Shown here in pieces: positions 1 to 8,708 of a stretch of 41,155 nucleotides of DNA. A program made the position numbers and the translations under genes. Within the stretch, counting starts at the first letter, position 1. Each line of letters starts with the position of its first letter. The notes under the pieces were generated by a model. That model was not told the origin of the DNA, made no database searches, and saw only the letters and a program-made list of their open reading frames with translations. Source of the DNA: Desulfurococcales archaeon. GTDB taxonomy: Archaea; Thermoproteota; Thermoprotei_A; CAZTBM01; SZUA-1508. The stretch is taken from contig DQVH01000134.1 of assembly GCA_015661855.1 (NCBI GenBank), positions 1-41,155 on the forward strand. The letters run 5' to 3'.

Positions 1-352
1 GTGGCCTATTAGAGTACAAGGTTATACATGGTATTCCTAGTATACTACATTTACCCTTACACGAGAGAGCCGAGGGGAGGCTATTATGTTCTCCATGAGC
101 AATAATTACAGCTAGCCTATTATATTTCTTTGCTATTTCTAAACCTAGTCTAGATGTACCCCCAGTTAGAAATATGAGTACAGGTATATCGTCTATACCA
201 CATGTTATACTTTCTAACTGTTTAATTGAGGTAACTACGTTGCAGAACTTTACATCTTTGTAGGTGGTTAGAACACTTTTATATTCGTCTAATACTTTCC
301 CATAGTATTCTCTTCCATGTATTTCTGAGGCTAAGGGGTATATTATTAGCAT
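1..352 (-). CDS. Partial protein, sugar-isomerase-like (3' end outside window)
   Basis: An open frame runs on the minus strand from an ATG at 352-350 to the window edge without a stop, giving 117 residues. The start overlaps the TAA of the upstream gene by one base (TAATG), so the two are probably translationally coupled. The middle of the protein holds a hydrophobic strand followed by LTGGTSRLGLEIA, and then IIAHGEHNSLPSALS. A glycine turn followed by an NSLPAALE-like element resembles the N-terminal part of L-fucose/L-arabinose isomerase-type proteins. That likeness is from memory and weak; the catalytic part lies outside the window. The overlap with a saccharopine-dehydrogenase-like gene suggests a joint function, but the substrate cannot be told. 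Confidence 0.7.
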   Translation of the reverse strand, partial: MLIIYPLASEIHGREYYGKVLDEYKSVLTTYKDVKFCNVVTSIKQLESITCGIDDIPVLIFLTGGTSRLGLEIAKKYNRLAVIIAHGEHNSLPSALSCKGKCSILGIPCITLYSNRP

Positions 353-1482
353 TAACTATATACCTCTATTACCTCTATACCCTTACTGAGAAGACTCTTC
401 ACTATATGTTCATAAAGTTTTCTATCCATACCAATGTATTCTGGTGGGTATACACCGTTATAGTCTATTTTACCCTTAATGATCATATCTGCAATTGCCA
501 TAAATGAATAAGCTGTAGTCTTAGCCATAGCTGTGATCTTCTCCTTCTCGTCATACTCTTGATGTACAAGGTATTCTACTACTCTACTAGTGCCATTCTT
601 TACTCCTACACCCTTAACATACAGTATTACTCTATCCTTTATGTTCTTTGATAGTGACTCCTCCAATACTTTTACGATAACACTTCTAACATTAACTCTT
701 GTATTTCCTATCTGTATCTCCTTTTCACTTAGTAATCCCAATTTACGAAGTTCCTTCATAACATTAATGTGGCCAGGGTATCTTATCGTATACTCTACTA
801 GTTTTCTAACCTCTCTTAATGTTTTAACCATAGTTCTTAATCCATCACTTACAAAGTATTCAAACATACCTAAACCTGGTATCCTAATGGTTCCAGTTAT
901 TGAGAGTGGGTCTACCGTTCTTACCTCCCCATTCTCTATTATTCTAGCGGGTCTAGTATACTCGTCTAATAGGTCATCGATTGACCATGTTGCTACTAAA
1001 CCTAGTGGAGCCTCCCTATCCTTAGCCAATCCACCAACATATATTTCTATAGAGTCTACTAATTCCATTTCACTATATATTCTACCTGCTAGAATATTAC
1101 TAAGTCCAGGGGCTATACCTGCATCTGGAACTACTATTACATTCTTACGTTTAGCTAGTTCATCTAATGTAAATATATCTTGAGGATAATATGATACATC
1201 AACTACGTTGACACCTATCTCTACAAGACTTTTTATTACATTAAATGCTATTCTCCCAGGTAGAGCTGTAAAGGCATACTTAATACCGTACTTAACTACT
1301 ATGTCCTCTAGTAAGTGTTTTGAAAGTGCATTACCTACAACTACGGGAACATCATATTCCTCTTTAATCTCTCTAGATCGTTCACTACTCCTCGATAACA
1401 CTACTACATTTAACCCCTTCTCCACTAAACTCTTTAAAATAGTAGAGCCTATTCTACCAGTACCTATAAGTAAAATTGACAT
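352..1482 (-). CDS. Saccharopine dehydrogenase family NAD(P)-dependent oxidoreductase
   Basis: This 376-residue protein begins with a Rossmann fold: a strand, then GTGRIG at residues 7-12. It continues with the family features of an alanine/leucine/proline turn (TALPGR near residue 73), the VVDVSYYPQD strand and VVPDAGIAPGLSN near residues 118-130, which match the saccharopine dehydrogenase / carboxynorspermidine synthase fold. Length is normal for the family. Members act on amino-acid adducts in lysine or polyamine metabolism; the sequence does not settle which. It is the first gene of a two-gene minus-strand unit and overlaps the next gene by one base. A TATA-like element (AATATAAATA, about 1537-1547 on the minus strand) lies upstream, which would give a leader of some 30 bases. 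Confidence 0.85.
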   Translation of the reverse strand: MSILLIGTGRIGSTILKSLVEKGLNVVVLSRSSERSREIKEEYDVPVVVGNALSKHLLEDIVVKYGIKYAFTALPGRIAFNVIKSLVEIGVNVVDVSYYPQDIFTLDELAKRKNVIVVPDAGIAPGLSNILAGRIYSEMELVDSIEIYVGGLAKDREAPLGLVATWSIDDLLDEYTRPARIIENGEVRTVDPLSITGTIRIPGLGMFEYFVSDGLRTMVKTLREVRKLVEYTIRYPGHINVMKELRKLGLLSEKEIQIGNTRVNVRSVIVKVLEESLSKNIKDRVILYVKGVGVKNGTSRVVEYLVHQEYDEKEKITAMAKTTAYSFMAIADMIIKGKIDYNGVYPPEYIGMDRKLYEHIVKSLLSKGIEVIEVYS

Positions 1483-1846
1483 TTTAATAGTCCACCATTC
1501 ACTATAGGGTGGTTACAAACCCAAAGTACTTAAGGTTTATTTATATTGTTACCAAACTTTCAGCAACGTATATTTACTTTATAAACCCTAACTATATAAT
1601 GTTGTGTACGGGAATGTGGACGCTATCGGACAACTGATTTAATGATGTAAGAGGCCGCGTACCGAAAAATGATAAAATGATGTTGTACTTATCTAAGTAA
1701 ATATGAAGAGTATTCCAGCATCATTATTCTTAAAGAGTAGAGTTACACCTTAGTCTAACTATGTAGTTAAAATTGAATAGAGTTATTTACTATACTATTT
1801 ACTATTACTATCCGGAAATGGAATAGTATATGAGGATTTAGTAGAC
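1483..1846. other. 364-bp divergent intergenic region
   Basis: This region separates the minus-strand dehydrogenase from the plus-strand glycosyltransferase. I see no protein gene in it. It holds AT-rich promoter-like DNA at both ends and a GC-richer island at about 1610-1665, which I list separately as a possible C/D box sRNA with a TATA box (TTTATAAA, 1578-1585) at suitable distance. At 1702-1721 lies TATGAAGAGTATTCCAGCAT, nearly repeated at 27164-27182 in another long intergenic region. Confidence 0.6.
1614..1665 (+). ncRNA. Possible C/D box sRNA (weak)
   Basis: The parts are: a poor C box ATGTGGA (1614-1620), a 13-nt guide CGCTATCGGACAA (1621-1633), a perfect D' box CTGA (1634-1637), a 4-nt linker, a C' box ATGATGT (1642-1648), a 13-nt guide (1649-1661) and a D box variant CCGA (1662-1665). 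A TATA box TTTATAAA at 1578-1585 sits about 30 bases upstream. The first guide can pair over nine bases with CCGAUAGCG, which I remember as a conserved archaeal 23S rRNA segment just before GAACAAGUACCGUGAGG. Against it: the C box loses an expected A needed for the sheared G-A pairs. The GC-rich patch stands out from its AT-rich surroundings. Confidence 0.4.
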
Positions 1847-3208
1847 GTGAGTAGAGTTAGCGACTACCTTAAAATAGTAGTACCATCAATACTGTTAGCT
1901 ACTACTACGTGGATTGCATGGAACTATTATGATATACGATATTTTATACAGTGGGTTAATGTTGCTGAGAGAGAAGGCATTCTAAAAATTTATAGTGAAA
2001 CTCCTAAATGTGGATATATGCCCTTAGCTCCGTTACTATTCATAGTATCATACCTAATAGCTAAAAACATTATAACCTTAGCCCCACTAGTTATGAAGTC
2101 TATTCTATCATTTGACTACTTAATATTTATAGTTAAAATACCCTTACTTGTAGCTACTGTTGCTACAGGGTATATCCTATATAGAAGAGAGGGATGGAGT
2201 GTTGCTAAGTGGTGGTTTTATGGTATACCGGTATGGCTTGTTGCTTTCACATACCAATTTGATCCCATAATGGTATTCTTTATGCTTTTAGGTGTATACT
2301 GTTTAATTGATGGAAGGTATAGGCTTGGAGGTGTATTTATAGGTATTGGTGCAGCATTTAAGTTTATACCATTACTGGTTGTACCATTGGGGTATAGAGT
2401 CCTGAAGGGTAATAGGGAGAGAATTGAATATACATTTTTCGTAATACTACCAATACTAGTAACATCATTACCGTTTCTACTCTTTGATGTAAGGGCATTT
2501 ATAAGTAAAGTATTTGGGTTTCACATTAGTAGATATCCTCAAATGCTATCTATATTCAATATTCCACAACTACTAACCAACTATAATTTAGCTGGCTTAG
2601 AATGGTTAAATACTATATGGGTTCCCCTATTCCTAACACTATATTGTATAATATACTTTACATTTGATATCAAGTCTAATGATAAGAATTCATTCTTTCT
2701 CTACATATCATCAATTATACTCTTATTCTTACTATTTAGTAAGGTTCAGAATCCAAACTACATATTATGGGTTTACCCATTCCTTATATACTGGATGACT
2801 TTAAAGGGGAGGATGATATTCAAGGTATTATTGCTTGTAACTGTAGTTCTTGGAACGTTAGGTTATCCTACGTTACTTTACTTTCCTGCAGCTGTACTTA
2901 ATAGACCAGTATTTATTGAGGAGGATGCTGCATGGTATAATGCTAGAAATTTACTGTTAAACTCATTTACAAGTTCGGTAAGAGTTTTAGTAATTAAGAC
3001 TATTGAGTGGTTTAATATTAATGCTCGTAAACAAATGGTATGGCTCTATACAAACTTTAATATTATTGGTGCATTAACTATAGCATTATATAATGGACTG
3101 TTATTTACAATCCTATACTTGATATTGAAAGAGTACATTAGTTGGGATAGGATAGAGAGCTACATTAAGAAGCTCATGACCACAATAAAGGTAAACACTA
3201 ATAGGTAG
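1847..3208 (+). CDS. GT87-like (DUF2029) multi-spanning membrane glycosyltransferase
   Basis: This is a 453-residue polytopic membrane protein with roughly ten hydrophobic segments, starting at GTG. Near residues 160-180 it has a run ending in GAAFKFIPLLVVPLG. The lysine-aromatic-proline element in a membrane helix is typical of DUF2029/GT87 and related GT-C mannosyltransferases, which move sugars from a polyprenyl-phosphate carrier outside the membrane. Acidic residues follow the first membrane segment, as in other GT-C enzymes. It lies 50 bases upstream of glmS and is probably co-transcribed with it, which supports a role in glycan or glycolipid assembly. The sugar and acceptor cannot be read from the sequence. 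Confidence 0.7.
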   Translation: MSRVSDYLKIVVPSILLATTTWIAWNYYDIRYFIQWVNVAEREGILKIYSETPKCGYMPLAPLLFIVSYLIAKNIITLAPLVMKSILSFDYLIFIVKIPLLVATVATGYILYRREGWSVAKWWFYGIPVWLVAFTYQFDPIMVFFMLLGVYCLIDGRYRLGGVFIGIGAAFKFIPLLVVPLGYRVLKGNRERIEYTFFVILPILVTSLPFLLFDVRAFISKVFGFHISRYPQMLSIFNIPQLLTNYNLAGLEWLNTIWVPLFLTLYCIIYFTFDIKSNDKNSFFLYISSIILLFLLFSKVQNPNYILWVYPFLIYWMTLKGRMIFKVLLLVTVVLGTLGYPTLLYFPAAVLNRPVFIEEDAAWYNARNLLLNSFTSSVRVLVIKTIEWFNINARKQMVWLYTNFNIIGALTIALYNGLLFTILYLILKEYISWDRIESYIKKLMTTIKVNTNR

Positions 3209-3258
3209 TAGAGGAAATTATTAAGTAAGTGTACAGTTTTAGGAGAGGTTAATAGTGT

Positions 3259-5094
3259 TTGTGTGGTATAATAGGGATTACATCTAGACCCGGTAAGGTA
3301 CCTGAGAGTCCAGCATTTATAGTTAGGAAGGGTCTTGAGCGTTTAGAATATAGAGGCTATGATAGTGTTGGTGTTGCAAGTATAGTAGATTACAGTATCA
3401 TAGTAAGGAAGGGTAAGGGTAAAATTAAGGATGTTAATAGGAGGAAGCATTTAGATAGAGTACCCGGCTATACCATTATAGGACATACTAGATGGGCTAC
3501 TCACGGTAGACCTAGTGATGTAAATGCGCACCCACATATCGACTGTAATGGCGTTATAGCTGTTGTCCATAACGGTATTATTCAGAACTATCTTGAATTA
3601 CGTGAAAAACTTACAAAGTTGGGACATAAGTTTAGAAGTGAAACAGACACCGAAGTTATAGCACATTTAATTGAGCACTTTATTAGTGAAGGATTAAAAC
3701 CATATGATGCATTTAAGAAGGCTATACGTAGTCTTAAAGGTAGTTTTGCTTTAGGAGTATTAATTTCATCAGAGAAAGATAAGATATTCTTTGCTAGAAA
3801 GGATTCACCACTCATTATAGGTTTAGGTGATGGATACAATTTTATAGCTAGTGATATTCCAGCATTCTTAGAGTATACACGAAAAGTAATAATCGTACAT
3901 GACTTTGAGGTAGGATATATAACTCCTGATAGTGTCCACTTGGAAAACGTGTTGACAGGTGAAGTTATTGATATAAATAAGAGGATACATGTGATTGACT
4001 GGACACCTGATATGGCTGCTAAGGGTGGATACCCACACTTTATGCTTAAGGAGATACATGAACAACCTAGAGCGCTAAAAGATACAATTCACGGTTTAGG
4101 TGTTGAAGTTGAAAACGCTATTAAACTGATTATGAATGCTAATAGAATATTCATTACAGCTGCTGGAACTAGTTTTCACGCAGGACTTGTTGGAGACTAT
4201 CTATTCAATATACTTGCAGGCTACACATCAATACCGTTTATCGCTAGTGAATACAGTAAATATAAAAACAGTGTTGGCGAAGGTGATGTACTTATAGCTA
4301 TCTCTCAAAGCGGTGAAACTATAGATACGTTAATGGCTCTTAGACTATTTAAGAAGTTGGGAGCAAAAGTTATAGCTATATCGAACGTTGTTGGTAGCGC
4401 TATACCCAGAGAAAGCGATGTAACAGTATATACTAGAGCTGGACCAGAGATTGGTGTTGCAGCAACAAAGACTTTTACATCTCAAGTTATGGTGTTATCG
4501 TGGATAGCTGTTAAACTAGCATACTATACTGGAAGAATAGATGAAACTACGTATAAATCTCTATTAGGTGATTTGCATAGAGTACCAGAGTTAGCTAATA
4601 AGACATTAACTCTTGTTGAGGGCGAAACTAAACTTATAGGTGAAGAGATTTCAGATAGGCATAGTGTATACTATCTTGGTAGAGGTATAGGGGTACCTAT
4701 AGCTCTTGAGGGTGCACTTAAACTTAAGGAGATAGCCTATATTCATGCAGAAGCCTATCCTGCAGGTGAAAGTAAGCATGGACCGATAGCATTAGTGGAG
4801 GACGGCTTTCCAGTAATATTCATTATTGTTGAAGATGAAATGAAAAAACACATCCTAGGTAATATTGAGGAGATGAAGGCTAGAGGAGCATACACTATTG
4901 GTGTAGTTTCAGATGAAGATAAGGAGGCTAGAAAACTACTAGATAGAGCTATTACAGTACCATACATTGAACCAGTATTCTCACCCATAATATATATTAT
5001 CCCCCTACAACTACTAGCATATTACACTGCAGTCAAGAAGGGTTACGATCCTGATAAACCACGTAACTTAGCTAAAACAGTTACTGTTGAGTGA
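3259..5094 (+). CDS. glmS: Glutamine--fructose-6-phosphate aminotransferase (isomerizing)
   Basis: This 611-residue enzyme makes glucosamine-6-phosphate from fructose-6-phosphate and glutamine, the entry step to UDP-GlcNAc. The start is TTG at 3259: it places the catalytic cysteine at residue 2 (MCGIIGI), as an N-terminal-nucleophile amidotransferase requires, and GGAGAGGT lies just upstream at 3242-3249. The amidotransferase domain shows GHTRWATHG and HNGIIQNY. Two SIS domains follow: AAGTSFHAG and SQSGETIDT in the first, the AYPAGESKHGP segment in the second. It ends with the typical DKPRNLAKTVTVE. Length is normal. The next gene starts six bases downstream and encodes a GlmU-like protein, so the pair looks like an operon. 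Confidence 0.97.
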   Translation: MCGIIGITSRPGKVPESPAFIVRKGLERLEYRGYDSVGVASIVDYSIIVRKGKGKIKDVNRRKHLDRVPGYTIIGHTRWATHGRPSDVNAHPHIDCNGVIAVVHNGIIQNYLELREKLTKLGHKFRSETDTEVIAHLIEHFISEGLKPYDAFKKAIRSLKGSFALGVLISSEKDKIFFARKDSPLIIGLGDGYNFIASDIPAFLEYTRKVIIVHDFEVGYITPDSVHLENVLTGEVIDINKRIHVIDWTPDMAAKGGYPHFMLKEIHEQPRALKDTIHGLGVEVENAIKLIMNANRIFITAAGTSFHAGLVGDYLFNILAGYTSIPFIASEYSKYKNSVGEGDVLIAISQSGETIDTLMALRLFKKLGAKVIAISNVVGSAIPRESDVTVYTRAGPEIGVAATKTFTSQVMVLSWIAVKLAYYTGRIDETTYKSLLGDLHRVPELANKTLTLVEGETKLIGEEISDRHSVYYLGRGIGVPIALEGALKLKEIAYIHAEAYPAGESKHGPIALVEDGFPVIFIIVEDEMKKHILGNIEEMKARGAYTIGVVSDEDKEARKLLDRAITVPYIEPVFSPIIYIIPLQLLAYYTAVKKGYDPDKPRNLAKTVTVE

Positions 5095-5100
5095 TATGGT

Positions 5101-6315
5101 ATGAGTAAACTTTATGAAAGATATAAGGCAATTGTTTTCGCATTTGAGGATAAAGATATTTCGCCACTAAATATCAATTATAGTAAGTACCTACTTCGGG
5201 TAATAGGTAAACCCATAATAAACTATGTTATTGAGGGGTTAAAGAGTATTAGAGTTAGTGAAATTTATGTGCTAACGGATAATAAGAGGCTTAGTAAGTA
5301 TCTTGGAGAGTTTTGGGGAGAAGTTTTTGAAGAAAATACTATACTGACTTCCAGAGATAAGCTATCAGAAGCTATAATAGAGTTAAAGGATATGTTGGGG
5401 AAGATAACACACATACTAATTGCTAATGGTGAATTAATAGTTGATAATTCAGCTTACAAATTTATTATTGAAACTCATACTACATCCGGTGTTGATGGAG
5501 TTTTCTTAACAGTACCTGTAACGGATAGCGAAACATATACTACAGTACTGCTAGAATATAATCTAGTAAAAGATGTACTATTACCTCCAGAAAGTACTAA
5601 ATCATCAATAGCCTATGGCGGATTATCAATCCTACCCATAGACGCACTAGACTATATAGTTGAATTTAACGACCTATACTTAGCGTTAAAGAAGGTTATT
5701 AGTAAGAGTAGAATTGTTCAGGCAGCTTGGAATAAGCCATGGGTCCTAATTAAATATCCTTGGGACATACTATCAGCTAATAAAATGCTACTTAGTGAAT
5801 TAAAGATTAAACGTATTAGTACTAATGCTAGAATTGCTCCATCAGCTGTAATAGAGGGCCCTGTAATTATAGAGGATGGCGCCATAATAGACCATAATGC
5901 GGTTATTAAGGGGCCTGCATATATAGGTCGAGAGACACTAATTGGTATGGGAGCTTTTATTAGAGAGCATAGTAGTATTGAAGATAATGCAGTTATTGGA
6001 GCTTATAGCGAAATTAAGAGAAGTAGTATTCAAGTTCATGCCAATATTAGTTCATGGTGTTTTATAGGTGACAGTGTAGTAGGAGTAAATGCTAGTCTAG
6101 GACCTAAAGTTGTAACTTTAAATGTTCTACCATCCGGTATTAAAGTTAGTAGATTGCATCCAGTTAGAGTTAAAGGTAGAACTCTTACGAAACTAGGAGC
6201 TATTATTGGGACTGGTGCGAGAATAGGTGCATGTACAGTATTGTATCCTGGAGCCTACATTGATGCTGGTAAATGGATTAAACCATTATCTATAGTTGAA
6301 GGTATTATTCGATAA
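5101..6315 (+). CDS. GlmU-like left-handed beta-helix acyltransferase with degenerate nucleotidyltransferase domain
   Basis: This 404-residue protein has the two-domain shape of archaeal bifunctional sugar-1-phosphate nucleotidylyltransferase/acetyltransferases. Residues 1-230 look like a nucleotidyltransferase fold (YLLRVIGKPIINYVIEGL, then AYGGLSILP). Residues 240-400 form hexapeptide repeats (IAPSAVIEGPVIIEDGAII and onward). The glycine-rich GxGTR signature expected near the N-terminus is absent; that strand ends FAFEDKDISPLN instead. The acetyltransferase half is therefore the more credible activity, acting on glucosamine-1-phosphate. It follows glmS by six bases. Its 3' end overlaps the convergent gene by 11 bases. 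An intact stand-alone nucleotidyltransferase at 8709-9413 could supply the missing activity. Confidence 0.8.
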   Translation: MSKLYERYKAIVFAFEDKDISPLNINYSKYLLRVIGKPIINYVIEGLKSIRVSEIYVLTDNKRLSKYLGEFWGEVFEENTILTSRDKLSEAIIELKDMLGKITHILIANGELIVDNSAYKFIIETHTTSGVDGVFLTVPVTDSETYTTVLLEYNLVKDVLLPPESTKSSIAYGGLSILPIDALDYIVEFNDLYLALKKVISKSRIVQAAWNKPWVLIKYPWDILSANKMLLSELKIKRISTNARIAPSAVIEGPVIIEDGAIIDHNAVIKGPAYIGRETLIGMGAFIREHSSIEDNAVIGAYSEIKRSSIQVHANISSWCFIGDSVVGVNASLGPKVVTLNVLPSGIKVSRLHPVRVKGRTLTKLGAIIGTGARIGACTVLYPGAYIDAGKWIKPLSIVEGIIR

Positions 6316-7096
6316 TTCTATACTCCTTACCTCCATGGATGTACGCTAAGCCCTCAGATAACATTACCTTCAGTAACTTCCTCTCTAAACTATTTAGCTT
6401 CCTTTCCTCACTTAATGGTATTGGGAATTTACGTTTAAACTGGTTGTAATACTCTTTTGAAACTATATATGGACCTATTATTAATATTACACCACGCTCA
6501 ATAAGTTCATGAATTATACGTGAATCCGCTATCTTCTTTGCTTCTTCAACTTCAATTACACCCTGACTCTTCAGTAGTGCTTGTATAGAGCTTTTTACGT
6601 CTCTATCTTTACTGGGTACGACCCTCCTTAACGTTGATGTATATTTACTTAATGTTTCAATCTGCTTTTTCAAGTTGGTAATTTCCTTTTCTAAAAACGT
6701 AATCTTAGTATTTACTTTATCAATAGTTTCTTTAAGTTGTATTACTAGTTCCTTTAGTGATGTATATACACTTAAATCTTTACTGATATTTTCATATTTC
6801 AACTCTAAACTTTCTATTCTTTTAGTTATTTCGTTAACTAGTGATCTTAACTGTTCCATGGTATCTACTAATGTATCAACATTGGTTTTAGTAGTGTCCT
6901 TTAGACCTGCATATCTTGATCTATCTCTCAGTATGTAGAATCCTTTTTCACTCTTAGATATTATACCGTTACTTCTGAGTTTGTATATTATAGTTCTAAC
7001 TATACTATAGTTTAGTCCTAGGGCTTCAGCTATTTCTCTTATACTTGCTCCTGGATTCTCTTTTAGATAGTTTATTATTTCTTCTTCTAGAGACAC
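6305..7096 (-). CDS. Winged-helix protein with long coiled coil
   Basis: This 263-residue protein begins with a winged-helix domain at residues 1-55: EIINYLKENPGASIREIAEA, then the recognition helix SIVRTIIYKLRSNGII and a wing EKGFYILRD. Residues about 75-155 have heptad spacing of leucine, isoleucine and valine, predicting a long coiled coil. A C-terminal part of about 100 residues contains a second possible helix-turn-helix (REIIHELIERGVILI-like, near 195-210). The start is GTG at 7096. It is probably a DNA-binding regulator or chromatin-associated protein; no ligand domain is visible. It converges on the GlmU-like gene with an 11-base tail overlap, and lies 59 bases downstream of the COG2403 gene on the same strand. 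Confidence 0.7.
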   Translation of the reverse strand: MSLEEEIINYLKENPGASIREIAEALGLNYSIVRTIIYKLRSNGIISKSEKGFYILRDRSRYAGLKDTTKTNVDTLVDTMEQLRSLVNEITKRIESLELKYENISKDLSVYTSLKELVIQLKETIDKVNTKITFLEKEITNLKKQIETLSKYTSTLRRVVPSKDRDVKSSIQALLKSQGVIEVEEAKKIADSRIIHELIERGVILIIGPYIVSKEYYNQFKRKFPIPLSEERKLNSLERKLLKVMLSEGLAYIHGGKEYRIIE

Positions 7097-7155
7097 CTTA
7101 CATCGAGAATATAATAGTATTGGTTGATTTATTAAGTTTAGGTACTTTGTTTTTG

Positions 7156-8499
7156 TTACCTTTTTAGAATATTGTGTTTAGCTAGAAATTCCTCTATTAT
7201 TTCTGATAGTTTTGGGCCTTCAATTTCTTTTAATTCGTATCTTACTTTTACTATGGGCTTGTCTATTCTTATTAGTTTAGTTAAATGTGATGGTGTTCCT
7301 AGGATTACTGTATCTGCATCTATATTCTTTATTGTCTCTTCTAATTCTCTTATTTGTTTACTGCTATAGCCTAGAGCTGGTAGAACCTTACCTATGTGTT
7401 TGTATTCCTCATATGCTTTTCTTATACTACCTATGGCGTATGGTCTTGGGTCAATTATTTCTTTTGCTCCATACTTTACTGCTGCTACGTATCCTGCACA
7501 ATAGGGTAGTCCTCCATGAGTTACTGATGGCCCATCCTCTATAACGAGAACTCTCTTACCCTTAACTAGTTCTGGTTTATCAACTGTTACTATGGAGTCT
7601 GCTTTTATTATTTTTGCTTTAGGATTTACCTTTCTAACATTGTTTTCTACTAGTTTTACATCTTTAGGTTTAGCTGAGCCAATTTTATTTATTACTACTA
7701 CATCTGCCATTCTTAAATTAGCTTCACCGGGATAGGATAGTACTTCATGGCCTGGTCTCATGGGGTCAGCAACGACTATGTGTAGGTCTGGTTTATAGAA
7801 TGGTAGGTCGTTATTTCCTCCATCCCATAATATTACTTCAGCTTCTCTCTCAACTATTTTTAGAATTTTAATATAGTCTACACCAGCATATACTGGTATT
7901 CCCATTTCAATATATTGTTCGTACTCTTCTCTTTCCTCAATTGTTGCATTATATTTATCTAGATCATCGTATGTTACAAATTTCTGAACTATTTGCTTTT
8001 TTAAATCACCATACGGCATTGGATGTCTAACAGCTACTACCTTCACCCCTAAATCTAAAAGGTATTTAGCAATCTTTCTTGAAACAGTACTCTTACCTGC
8101 TCCCGTTCTTACAGCACAAACTGCTATAACTGGTTTACTAGACTTTAACATAGTACTTTTCGGCCCTAGTAATTTAAAATCTGCTCCTAGAGCTAATACT
8201 ATCGAGTACTTATGTCCCACTTCTTCATGGAGTAAATCACTATATGAGAGTACGACTTCATCTACATTATACTTCTTTATTAATTCAGGTAGTTTCTCTT
8301 CAGGGTATATTGGGATACCATTTGGGTATAGTTTTCCAGCAAGTTCTGGTGGGTAAATTCGATTCTCTATGTAGGGTATTTGTGAAGCTGTAAAAGCTAC
8401 AACCTCGTATTCGGGGTTGTCTCTATATACAACATTGAAGTTATGAAAGTCTCTTCCAGCAGCACCCATTATTATAATACGTTTTCTGCGTTTACTCAT
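7156..8499 (-). CDS. COG2403-type P-loop protein (cyclic 2,3-diphosphoglycerate synthetase-like)
   Basis: This 447-residue protein opens with a nucleotide-binding strand-turn (IIIMGAAGRDFHNF), carries a Walker A motif GAGKST at residues 133-138, and later ILWDGGNNDLPF, a Walker B-like element, and VVINKIGSAKPKD, which resembles the NKxD base-specificity motif of GTPases. This arrangement is that of the archaeal COG2403 family, often named cyclic 2,3-diphosphoglycerate synthetase. The known synthetase makes a compatible solute that stabilises proteins at high temperature. Whether this protein has that activity is an inference from the family. AGGTG lies just upstream of the ATG. It may be co-transcribed with the HTH gene that follows. 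Confidence 0.75.
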   Translation of the reverse strand: MSKRRKRIIIMGAAGRDFHNFNVVYRDNPEYEVVAFTASQIPYIENRIYPPELAGKLYPNGIPIYPEEKLPELIKKYNVDEVVLSYSDLLHEEVGHKYSIVLALGADFKLLGPKSTMLKSSKPVIAVCAVRTGAGKSTVSRKIAKYLLDLGVKVVAVRHPMPYGDLKKQIVQKFVTYDDLDKYNATIEEREEYEQYIEMGIPVYAGVDYIKILKIVEREAEVILWDGGNNDLPFYKPDLHIVVADPMRPGHEVLSYPGEANLRMADVVVINKIGSAKPKDVKLVENNVRKVNPKAKIIKADSIVTVDKPELVKGKRVLVIEDGPSVTHGGLPYCAGYVAAVKYGAKEIIDPRPYAIGSIRKAYEEYKHIGKVLPALGYSSKQIRELEETIKNIDADTVILGTPSHLTKLIRIDKPIVKVRYELKEIEGPKLSEIIEEFLAKHNILKR

Positions 8500-8708
8500 T
8501 ACATTCTACACCTAAAATTAATATTTATCTATACTTAAAAATTAAGGGGAAGGTGGGGCTTCCTAAAGTTAGAATGAAATAGGTAGTACGAGTTACTTAA
8601 TGTAGTTAATTTTAGCCGTTAAGGAAGTTTTTAGACTACATGGTGGTTAGGTTAGAAATTTGACCTATTTTAGGAGTTTAACTAGATAATTAAATGGTTT
8701 TTGAAATA

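Noticed and set aside
590..1183. A 197-codon open frame on the plus strand antisense to the saccharopine-dehydrogenase-like gene
   Set aside because: It is rich in serine, threonine and leucine as expected of an antisense shadow, has no recognisable domain, and lies wholly within a well-supported gene on the other strand.
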